Assembly (NCBI GenBank): GCA_036741355.1
Contig: DAINSK010000078.1
Coordinates: forward strand, 1-8,567
Direction: 5' to 3'
Source: JBBRGK01 sp036741355
GTDB lineage: Bacteria > Chloroflexota > Dehalococcoidia > CAUJGQ01
Length of the DNA: 8,567 nucleotides
A program made the translations under genes and the position numbers. Under the pieces are notes generated by a model that was not told the DNA's origin, did not search any database, and was given only the letters and a program-made list of their open reading frames with translations. Shown here piece after piece: positions 1 to 4,936 of the stretch. Numbering within the stretch: the first letter of the stretch is position 1; the number at the start of each line of letters is the position of its first letter.

Positions 1-323
1 CGCCTTCCGCCGTCTGCACGAGGGTCCGAGTATGCTGGTGCTCCCGAATGCCTGGTGATGCCATGGCTGCGGTCGCTCGTCGCGCTGCAGAGCGGGTCTT
101 TGGAAGCGCCAACGTGCTCACGCCCGAGCCGGCAATGCCGTCGGAGGACTTCTCCTACTTCCTCCAGCGCGTGCCGGGCGCTTTCGCTAGCATCGGCGCC
201 GGAACGCCGGGTGCGACGAACCGAGGGTCTACCCACAGCCCGAGCTTCATCCTCGACGAGAGTGCGTTGCCGTTGGGCGTAGCGTTCTACCTCTCGCTCG
301 TCTCGGATCTCTTGGGTGCGTAG
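1..323 (+). CDS. M20-family amidohydrolase/peptidase, C-terminal fragment
   Basis: This is the 3' end of a zinc-dependent M20 (M20D-like) amidohydrolase or peptidase, a family that hydrolyses N-acyl or peptide bonds. The visible C-terminus carries the family signatures MPSEDFSYFLQ, then VPGAFASIGAG, then HSPSFILDE followed by an ALPLGVAFY helix. These form the end of the catalytic domain, after the inserted dimerisation lid. The frame is open throughout and the stop is at 321-323. The family is about 400 residues long, so three quarters of the gene lies to the left. The family-like frame is certain only from about position 51. Upstream of that, the frame starting at base 2 reads HEGPSMLVLPNA and looks a better match than the continuing frame, so a one-base frameshift near 50-56 is possible. 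The identity is secure; whether the gene is intact is not. Confidence 0.8.
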   Translation, partial: PSAVCTRVRVCWCSRMPGDAMAAVARRAAERVFGSANVLTPEPAMPSEDFSYFLQRVPGAFASIGAGTPGATNRGSTHSPSFILDESALPLGVAFYLSLVSDLLGA

Positions 324-530
324 CGCTGCGGCTCCATGTATGCTGAGGAACACCAGCGGCTGCGCCAAGGCCGCGGAGAGAGCCACAGACCCCAGAGGAG
401 CCGCCCGGTCGGGCTGCTGCATCGGACAGGTTGTACGAGCCTTGAGCAGCAACGACGCGGACGTTTCTGAGACGGGGATGACCTAAGCAGACGGTCCCGG
501 TTCGTTCGATCAGACCTAGCGGAGGCAGTT

Positions 531-1001
531 ATGACCCGTTCGTTCGCATGTTCCCTCGCGGCATTCGCCCTGCCGGTTCTGTTGATTGGGGCAGTGGCCT
601 GCAGCAGCAGCAGCAACAACAACAACAGCGCCACCAAGACGACGAACACGGCGAGTAGCGCCGGCGGAAGCGCAGCCGTGGTCACGCCGAGTGCGCAGGT
701 GGGCGGCACGCCGGGCGCCGCGCCCGCCATCGTTGAGGTGGCCACCGACACCCAGTACTCGGTCACGAAGATGGCAGCGCCGGCCGGCCAGCCCCTCACC
801 GTGACCGTGCAGAACAAGGGCGCCATTCACAACTGGCACCTGGTGGGCGTGAAAGATGCCGCCGGTAAGGATATCGCCACGCCGCTGCAGCAAGGGCCGA
901 ACACGTTCAGCGTCACCTTCACGATCACCATGCCCGGAACGTACAACTTCATGTGCGACGCGGACCCAGTGGCCATGAAGGGGACGCTGACCATCCAGTG
1001 A
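531..1001 (+). CDS. Cupredoxin-like lipoprotein
   Basis: A 156-aa exported protein. Residues 1-24 form a lipoprotein signal peptide (basic MTR, hydrophobic core, Cys24 after AVA), so it is probably lipid-anchored outside the cytoplasmic membrane. A low-complexity Ser/Asn/Thr/Ala linker (25-66) follows. Residues 67-156 are a plastocyanin/azurin-type cupredoxin domain ending in the usual Y-x-F-x-C...M-K-G-x-L-x-I strand. In this fold type-1 copper is bound by His, Cys, His and Met. Here His100 (in IHNWH), Cys142 and Met149 are present, but the position of the second His, normally C-x-x-H-P, is Asp145 (CDADP). Copper may therefore be bound weakly or differently, or the domain may no longer be an electron carrier. 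The start is fixed by GGAGG at 521-525, 5 nt before the ATG. The STAS-like ORF overlaps its stop codon. Fold assignment is good; the partner is unknown. Confidence 0.85.
   Translation: MTRSFACSLAAFALPVLLIGAVACSSSSNNNNSATKTTNTASSAGGSAAVVTPSAQVGGTPGAAPAIVEVATDTQYSVTKMAAPAGQPLTVTVQNKGAIHNWHLVGVKDAAGKDIATPLQQGPNTFSVTFTITMPGTYNFMCDADPVAMKGTLTIQ
603..626 (+). repeat. (AGC)4(AAC)4 trinucleotide microsatellite in the lipoprotein linker
   Basis: Four AGC codons followed directly by four AAC codons encode Ser4-Asn4 immediately after the lipobox Cys. Such in-frame trinucleotide tracts can change length by slippage without breaking the frame. That would alter only the spacer between lipid anchor and cupredoxin domain. 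Confidence 0.9.
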
Positions 1002-1297
1002 CGCTGGTCGCGCGATCGCGCCCTGCTGACGCTCTTGGTGCATTGGTCAGCGCTGGAGCGCGAGGATGTCTGGACGCAACTGACACTCGGCTAAAGGACT
1101 TGTACGCCGAGTGCCTCGCACCACTTGCGTTAATGCCGGCAGGATCCCCGTTTTGCTGCGATTTCATTGGCGCTGAAGCCTTCGTTGACAGTGCATTTGC
1201 ACCACTGGTTGGCGCACTGGGAGATGAGCGCAGGATGAAGCTAGTCACAACTCGCCTCATTCGGTTTCTCGAGAGAGCCGATAGGCGGGCTGCCTGA
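998..1297 (+). CDS. Small STAS-like (DUF4325-type) protein, start uncertain
   Basis: A 99-aa reading if the GTG overlapping the lipoprotein stop (GTGA) is the start. The second half, residues about 48-91, reads AGSPFCCDFIGAEAFVDSAF, then APLVGALGDE, then a short strand and a helix with many Arg. This follows the pattern of the STAS-like DUF4325 domain (G-x-x-V-x-D-F-x-G-V, then a Ser/Ala-Phe helix), which is often found beside signalling proteins. The conserved DF at residues 55-56 and the S-A-F at 65-67 are the key matches. The N-terminal half is not recognised. The ribosome binding site is poor: AAGGGG at 978-983 lies 14 nt upstream of the GTG. The gene may thus be translationally coupled to the lipoprotein, may start elsewhere, or may be a decaying fragment. 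No function can be assigned beyond the fold resemblance. Confidence 0.45.
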   Translation: MTLVARSRPADALGALVSAGARGCLDATDTRLKDLYAECLAPLALMPAGSPFCCDFIGAEAFVDSAFAPLVGALGDERRMKLVTTRLIRFLERADRRAA

Positions 1298-1611
1298 ATC
1301 GACTCCGAGTAGGACCGTCCTTAGGTCTATGGTAACCGGTGCTGTGCGATCGCCAGCGTACCTTCCTGCACTCGCAGAAGACTGGCCTCACAATCGCGGC
1401 GGCTTTGTAGCCCACGATCGCGTCATCCACTCAGGGTCGCTGACCGTGATCCAGCTCTCTTGTGGAAATTAGCTCAACACCTGAGCGCACGCACTGACAG
1501 CGTCAGGAACCGGCCATAGCTTGGCGGAAGCTACACAGCATCTCCGATTGTGGTACGGTGGTGCGAGGCTCCAACGAAGCCGTGGCTGGGTCAGTCGAAG
1601 AGGTGCACGGG
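1298..1611. other. Intergenic region upstream of the TPR-MNIO operon
   Basis: No convincing gene on either strand. It must hold the promoter of the downstream operon, but I see no clear -35/-10 pair. A perfect 6-bp inverted repeat (TAGCTT, 5-nt loop, AAGCTA) lies at 1517-1533, about 80 nt before the TPR start; it may be an operator or 5'-UTR hairpin, or chance. A 15-nt string at 1413-1427 (CACGATCGCGTCATC) recurs at 7592-7606. Confidence 0.5.
1597..1605 (+). promoter_or_regulatory. Ribosome binding site deciding the TPR gene start
   Basis: GAAGAGGTG, whose AGAGG core (1599-1603) sits 8 nt before the ATG at 1612. This favours that ATG over the in-frame GTG at 1558, which has no comparable site. 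Confidence 0.6.
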
Positions 1612-2565
1612 ATGTGTGTCAGTCCGGAGTCACCGCTGTTCGAGGCCACCATGGAGAAGCTGGTCGCGTGCGGCCTCGCGATCGCGCGTGGGGAGACAGC
1701 GCCCATCCTGTTTCTCGAGTTCGCTGAGGCACTCTGGACGGTGCGCGACCTGCAAGCGACGATCGCCGCGCTAGACCGGGCGATCGGCGGCACCCCAACC
1801 TTGCCGAACGACGAGCGCAGTCGCGCGTATGCGTCGCGTGCGATCTGCCACCTGCAGATGGGCCACCCGGACGCGGCGCTCGCAGACGTGACCAGTTCGC
1901 TCGATCTCAGTCCCCATGGCCATGCATCTGGCCTGCGCGCCATGACCCACCTTCACCAGGGCAATCATGCTGGGGCGGTCGCGGACGCCGAGGACGGTGT
2001 GCGCATGGAGCCAGATGACTGGGAGGCGCTGGCCTGGCGCGGCATGATTTACCAGGAGATCGGCCGGTACGCCGAAGCGATCCGGGACTTCACCGGGGTA
2101 CTGGCCACGGGTGAATGCACGCGGTACGCGTCGGAGCTCTATCTTGGCCGGGCCCGCGCCCAGCTCGCCCTCGGTGACCCGGCTGCCGCCGTAGCAGACT
2201 GCGGGCAGGCCATCGAAGCGGACTATCAGGAGCAGGCTCACTGGCCGTTCATCGTGCGGGCCCGCGTGCAGCACGCCCACGAGCCGTACATCGTGCGAGC
2301 GGAAGCCCGGCTGCAACTAGGCCAGGTGGCCCGCGCGCTGGGCGATTGCTACTTGGCCACCTCCATTACTCCAGACGATCCGGCGATCTACGAACTGCGG
2401 GCGCGCATCTATTACGTGATCGGGAATCTTCAGGAGGTCATCCACGACACGGTCCGCGCAGACCACCTCCGACGACAGGCGGGCGGCATACAGGCCGAGC
2501 CCGCGCCTGCGCCCGATGTGTCGGACCGCCTGGTGGGCGCCGTAAGAGAGGCGAGTCGTGTTTGA
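1612..2565 (+). CDS. TPR-repeat protein, putative partner of the MNIO maturase
   Basis: A soluble 317-aa protein with no signal peptide or membrane segment. Residues 1-60 form an unassigned helical N-terminus. From about residue 70 come tandem tetratricopeptide repeats, each with the A-x-x-x-L/G-x-x-x-A ... P pattern: about 70-102, 104-136, 137-168, 174-205, then 224-256 and 257-289. The C-terminal tail (290-317) is Ala/Pro-rich. TPR superhelices bind peptides and proteins. No catalytic motif is seen. The gene overlaps the MNIO gene by 8 bp (its TGA is at 2563-2565, while the MNIO GTG is at 2558), which implies translational coupling and shared function. I infer that it presents the precursor peptide or scaffolds the MNIO, the job done by a dedicated partner protein in other MNIO systems. 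Residues 212-217 (PFIVRA) recur as PYIVRA at 225-230, a local duplication. The TPR call is firm; the partner role is inference. Confidence 0.85.
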   Translation: MCVSPESPLFEATMEKLVACGLAIARGETAPILFLEFAEALWTVRDLQATIAALDRAIGGTPTLPNDERSRAYASRAICHLQMGHPDAALADVTSSLDLSPHGHASGLRAMTHLHQGNHAGAVADAEDGVRMEPDDWEALAWRGMIYQEIGRYAEAIRDFTGVLATGECTRYASELYLGRARAQLALGDPAAAVADCGQAIEADYQEQAHWPFIVRARVQHAHEPYIVRAEARLQLGQVARALGDCYLATSITPDDPAIYELRARIYYVIGNLQEVIHDTVRADHLRRQAGGIQAEPAPAPDVSDRLVGAVREASRV

Positions 2566-3454
2566 GCAGCTACCGTTCCTGGGCGCCGGCCTCGGCTACC
2601 AGGCGGACCTGCACGATGCGATTCTGGCTCACCGGGACGACATCGACTTCCTGGAAGTGCCGGTCGACCAGTTCATGGGGCAGATGCCGGGGTGGAAGGA
2701 CCGCCTGCTGGACCTCAAGCGAACCTTCACCACGGTCGCCCACGGCGTGTACATGTCGCTTGGCGATGCCAGCGGCGCGCATTTGGACTACCTCGACCGA
2801 CTTGCGCCCTTCGTCGAAAGGCTCGATCCGATCGTGGTTGGCGATCACATCGACATGGGAAATCAGCCCGACGGTGAGCTCGGGAAGTATCTGCACGGCA
2901 TGCCGATACCCTTTACCCGGGAGCAAGCAGCGACGTTCCGGCGCAACATGGACATCTTCGCCGGCCGGCTTCGCCGCCCCCTGTTAGTCGAGAACATCTT
3001 CTATAAGTTCGTGGTGCCCATGCCCGACCGGCTTCCAGAGCCCGTGTTCATCGGCGAAATTTTGCGGGACACAGAGCACGGACTGCTCCTGGACGTCACC
3101 AATCTCTGCATCAATGCGTTGAATTTCGGCTTCGACCCTTACGCCTGGCTGGAGCAGGCGCCGCTGGAGCGCACGGTCTACATCCATGTGTCTGGTGGCG
3201 AGCAGGACGTCGGCGGCAGTTGGGATGGAAAGTGGGCGGACACGCACAACCAGCCCGTCCCGGATGGGATCTGGCGTATGGCGGAATGGGTGGTTGCGCA
3301 GGTCCCGGTGAAGGGCATTCTCCTGGAGCGTGACCAGAATTATCCGCCTATGGCGGAGATGCTCGCGGAGCTGCGGATTGCGCGGCAGATCCTTGCAGGC
3401 GCCGGGGCGGGTTCCGCGTCGAAACAGGCGACGCTACCCGCGGTCGATCGTTGA
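2558..3454 (+). CDS. DUF692/MNIO family multinuclear non-heme iron-dependent oxidase
   Basis: A 298-aa cytosolic TIM-barrel enzyme of the DUF692 family, close to the usual length of about 280. Characterised members (MbnB, TglH, BufB) use iron clusters and oxygen to modify Cys in ribosomal peptides. Family landmarks appear in order: FLGAGLGY (7-14), FLEVP (31-35), AHGVYMSLG (61-69), DPIVVGDHID (90-99), LLVENI (142-147), LLLDVTNLCINALNFGFDP (176-194), VYIHVSGGE (207-215), WADTHNQPV (226-234) and LLERDQNYPP (255-264). The usual metal-site residues His62, His97, Glu145, Asp179, Asn182, His210, Asp228, His230 and Glu257 are all present. Two departures from the family are DVTN for DVNN and HVSGGE for the common H-x-A-G-H. 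The GTG start at 2558 is supported by AGAGAGG at 2545-2551 and by the short N-terminus before FLGAGLG. The gene sits between the TPR protein and the small peptide it probably modifies. Family assignment is very secure; the substrate is inferred from synteny. Confidence 0.95.
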   Translation: MFEQLPFLGAGLGYQADLHDAILAHRDDIDFLEVPVDQFMGQMPGWKDRLLDLKRTFTTVAHGVYMSLGDASGAHLDYLDRLAPFVERLDPIVVGDHIDMGNQPDGELGKYLHGMPIPFTREQAATFRRNMDIFAGRLRRPLLVENIFYKFVVPMPDRLPEPVFIGEILRDTEHGLLLDVTNLCINALNFGFDPYAWLEQAPLERTVYIHVSGGEQDVGGSWDGKWADTHNQPVPDGIWRMAEWVVAQVPVKGILLERDQNYPPMAEMLAELRIARQILAGAGAGSASKQATLPAVDR

Positions 3455-3461
3455 CCGCGGG
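3437..3461 (+). promoter_or_regulatory. Intercistronic hairpin between MNIO and precursor genes
   Basis: A perfect 9-bp stem, CCCGCGGTC (3437-3445) with GACCGCGGG (3453-3461), and a 7-nt loop. It spans the MNIO stop codon (3452-3454) and ends 38 nt before the precursor ATG. There is no U-tract after it, so it is unlikely to be a strong terminator. It fits an mRNA-stabilising, processing or partial-attenuation element that would let the precursor be made in excess over its enzymes. Confidence 0.6.
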
Positions 3462-3485
3462 CGAACGCGCACATTAAGAAATGAG

Positions 3486-3493
3486 AGGAGGTG
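3486..3493 (+). promoter_or_regulatory. Near-ideal ribosome binding site of the precursor gene
   Basis: AGGAGGTG is fully complementary to the usual 16S 3' end; the AGGAGG core lies 8 nt before the ATG at 3500. It selects that ATG over the in-frame GTG at 3491, which is part of the site itself. It is the strongest site in the window, matching a gene that needs high output. Confidence 0.85.
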
Positions 3494-3499
3494 AGAAAA

Positions 3500-3736
3500 A
3501 TGTCGCTCGAAGCGGTCCAGCGTATCGTTAGTCGTGCAACGATCGATCCGGCGTTCCGGCAGGCCATCGCGGACGACCCCGATGGCGTGTTTACGGATCG
3601 CGATGTGACGCCACAGGAGATCGTCGCGCTGAAGGCCATGGATTGGGGCGCGGTCGGTTCCCTCGGCGAAGATGTCGACGTACGCGGTTACTTGATGCAG
3701 GCCGGCATGCCGAGAATCATGGCAGGCTGCAAGTGA
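3500..3736 (+). CDS. Putative RiPP precursor peptide with LigA/NHLP-like leader
   Basis: A 78-aa acidic peptide. Residues 1-49 (starting MSLEAVQRIVSRATIDPAFR, then a DDP turn at 25-27, then a D-V-T-P-Q-E-I-V-A-L-K-A-M-D helix at 35-48) match the leader shared by LigA-subunit-like and NHLP-clan natural-product precursors, such as the Os1348 type: E-A-V-x-R ... D-x-x-F-R ... D-P ... L-T-x-E-E-x-x-A-L. After W49 comes a variable Gly-rich tail, GEDVDVRG (56-63), then YLMQAGMPRIMAGCK (64-78). The only Cys is Cys77, the penultimate residue. MNIO enzymes typically act on Cys, so Cys77 is the obvious candidate target; Asp58 and Asp60 are alternatives. The leader would be the recognition region and the tail the core. 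It lies 45 nt after the maturase gene and is followed by hairpins and a terminator. No double-Gly protease site is obvious. That it is a modified peptide is inference from leader and synteny; it could instead be a small LigA-like domain protein. Confidence 0.75.
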   Translation: MSLEAVQRIVSRATIDPAFRQAIADDPDGVFTDRDVTPQEIVALKAMDWGAVGSLGEDVDVRGYLMQAGMPRIMAGCK

Positions 3737-3751
3737 CCACGCGGTTCGATA

Positions 3752-3768
3752 ACCCCCAGTTCGGGGGT
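3752..3768 (+). repeat. Small hairpin after the precursor stop
   Basis: ACCCCC (3752-3757), a 5-nt loop and GGGGGT (3763-3768), beginning 15 nt after the precursor stop codon. There is no U-tract. It may stabilise the precursor mRNA 3' end, or be a remnant terminator before the much stronger one at 3860-3896. Confidence 0.5.
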
Positions 3769-3859
3769 AAGCAACCCGGGCGCGTTCAACTTCAACATTG
3801 GCGGCCGCAGTCCGCTCGGATAGCGAGCAGGGCTCGGGAAGGCGAGGCGGTACAGACCA

Positions 3860-3896
3860 AATGCCCGAGGTACGGCCCACCCGTACCTCGGGCGTT
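3860..3896 (+). terminator. Rho-independent-type terminator of the TPR-MNIO-precursor operon
   Basis: A perfect 13-bp GC-rich stem, GCCCGAGGTACGG (3863-3875) with its complement at 3881-3893, and a 5-nt loop CCCAC. It extends by a T-G wobble and two A-T pairs to 3860-3896 and is followed by the T-rich GTTGTTGTGT. It lies 124 nt after the precursor stop, with no gene between, and marks the operon's right edge. Confidence 0.85.
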
Positions 3897-3922
3897 GTTG
3901 TGTACGCCGTCAGCACACCAGT

Positions 3923-4107
3923 CGCTGCCAACGCCTCGTGGGCAACCGGGTGCGGATCGCGCGGCGAGGCGTCGAGTTCAGCGTGCGCCTGAGGTGGCAT
4001 CGCGGGGTGGTGGAGTGCTCGTGGGCGTGGCTGGCTCGCCATCCCAAGCTCATCGTTCGCAACGAACGCAACCCGAGATCCACGTCGCCTTCCTGACCCT
4101 GGCCTGA
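3923..4107 (+). pseudogene. IS5-type transposase C-terminal remnant, frameshifted
   Basis: The frame beginning at 3923 reads VRIARRGVEFS, then RWHRGVVECSWAWLARHPK, then LIVRNERNP. This matches the C-terminal end of the catalytic domain of IS5-family transposases of the type common in high-GC bacteria: R-I-A-R-R-G-V-E ... R-H-R-W-V-V-E-R-T-x-A-W-L ... Y-E-R-R. The Glu of VVE, here in GVVECSWAW, is the catalytic E of the DDE triad. At about 4073-4077 the match moves to another frame (EIHVAFLTLA, stop 4105-4107), so a one-base frameshift breaks it. The N-terminal two thirds are missing; the sequence to the left is the operon terminator. It is a dead fragment with no visible left end of an element. 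Confidence 0.7.
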
Positions 4108-4134
4108 AGGCTTGTCAGTCTTGGCCAGCTCGCA

Positions 4135-4154
4135 TGACAGTTTTGAAACTGTCA
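4135..4154. repeat. Perfect palindrome after the transposase remnant
   Basis: TGACAGTTT, TG, AAACTGTCA: a 9-bp perfect inverted repeat with a 2-nt centre, AT-rich against its GC-rich surroundings. Its place just after the transposase end suggests a remnant of the insertion sequence's right terminus or its terminator. Confidence 0.6.
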
Positions 4155-4280
4155 GTAACCGCGGCCTGTGCCGGCGAGCTGATGGCGATGATACGTAATG
4201 CGATTCCCCGCCAGCGCTAACACCTGGCCGCCGAATCGGAACGGTACGACCACGAGCAGCACCAATAGGGGGAGGATCAC
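4152..4280 (-). CDS. Possible 42-aa single-pass membrane peptide
   Basis: A minus-strand ORF from a GTG (4278-4280) to the TGA at 4152-4154. It reads VILPLLVLLVVVPFRF, a clear hydrophobic segment at residues 1-16, then GGQVLALAGNRITYHRH and a short tail. Codon third positions are mostly G/C. No good ribosome binding site is visible, and its stop lies inside the palindrome at 4135-4154. It may be a true micro-protein, the tail of a decayed membrane protein, or chance in a non-coding stretch. Confidence 0.2.
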   Translation of the reverse strand: MILPLLVLLVVVPFRFGGQVLALAGNRITYHRHQLAGTGRGY

Positions 4281-4565
4281 TCCGGCAGCGAGACAGCAGC
4301 GTCGCGGTCGAACAGTCGCGCGAAGACATCCGGTTGTTCCTTCAGGAGCAACTGATCCCGCTTCGAGAGCGAGCGACCTTATTGGGGGGCATGAGGGACG
4401 CCTCCGGTGAGGAGATACGCCATGATAAGCGCCCGCGAAATACGGAACCCCATGGGTAAGTGGCAGACGGAGGGAAGCAGATCAGCGCTGGCCCCGTCGT
4501 GCGATGCAGTCCTGCGCTGCTGCCATCGCTCGCGCCCACTGAGGCGAATTCGGCGGCGACCATTC

Positions 4566-4623
4566 CGAGCAAACGAGCAATCCTCACGCCGTGCAGCGGT
4601 TGGGTTGCTTGCTCGTTTGTTCG
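4566..4623. repeat. 15-bp inverted repeat with 28-nt loop
   Basis: CGAGCAAACGAGCAA (4566-4580) pairs with TTGCTCGTTTGTTCG (4609-4623) over 15 positions, 14 Watson-Crick and one G-T wobble. The loop is 28 nt (4581-4608). No U-tract or flanking gene explains it. It could be an insertion-element end, an RNA structure or a binding site. Confidence 0.65.
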
Positions 4624-4758
4624 CGATGCGAGCGCGGCTGCGTGACTCGCAGGCATGAGCGCCTCTGACCGACCGCCCACGTCGCGCTAGGCCGCTCTCC
4701 GTTCCTGCGAGGGTGCGGGCTGCACGGACGCCCGCCGCGTGACGCGACAACCTGCACA

Positions 4759-4862
4759 TCAGATGTCCTTCGGATCGGTGCCGCGGTACGCCGCGACCAG
4801 CACGCCCTTGCCACACGCCCGGCAGGGTACCGTTTCCGAGGCAAGAGGCGGGGCTCATTCAT
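4759..4862 (-). pseudogene. Tiny zinc-ribbon ORF, frameshifted (about 34 aa)
   Basis: On the minus strand an ATG (4860-4862) preceded by GGAGG with an 8-nt spacer (4871-4875 on the plus strand) opens MNEPRLLP. One base later in frame the sequence reads SETVPCRACGKGVLVAAYRG, then TDPKDI and a TGA at 4759-4761. A single missing base at about 4833-4837 separates the two halves; restoring it gives a 34-aa protein. The C-x-x-C-G-K knuckle resembles half of a zinc ribbon, with only one Cys pair. The good start signal and clean C-terminus suggest a formerly real mini-protein, or a sequencing error in an intact one. No family is recognised. Confidence 0.4.
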
Positions 4863-4919
4863 GCCGCCGGCCTCCAACCCGCCCACGTTTGCGGACAGGC
4901 CCACCGCGAGTCGACGAGT

Positions 4920-4936
4920 AGCCAGTGCCACTGGCT
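4920..4936. promoter_or_regulatory. 17-bp perfect palindrome, possible operator
   Basis: AGCCAGTGCCACTGGCT is an 8-bp perfect inverted repeat around a single C. It lies 58-74 nt upstream of the minus-strand zinc-ribbon start and about 320 nt upstream of the lipase gene. The size and symmetry fit a dimeric repressor site; no regulator gene is nearby. Confidence 0.4.

Noticed and set aside
287..1043. Long minus-strand ORFs opposite the lipoprotein gene
   Set aside because: They are antisense shadows of a gene with a clear signal peptide, ribosome binding site and cupredoxin motifs; the Leu/Val/Ala runs simply mirror the AGC/AAC repeat.
1558..1611. Longer TPR protein starting at the GTG at 1558
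   Set aside because: No ribosome binding site, and the extra 18 residues show no family features; the ATG at 1612 has a good site.
4422..4658. 78-aa plus-strand ORF with GAGGAG 7 nt before its ATG
   Set aside because: The start signal is good, but the product is Arg-rich with no recognisable domain and its middle is the 15-bp inverted repeat; not enough to call a gene.
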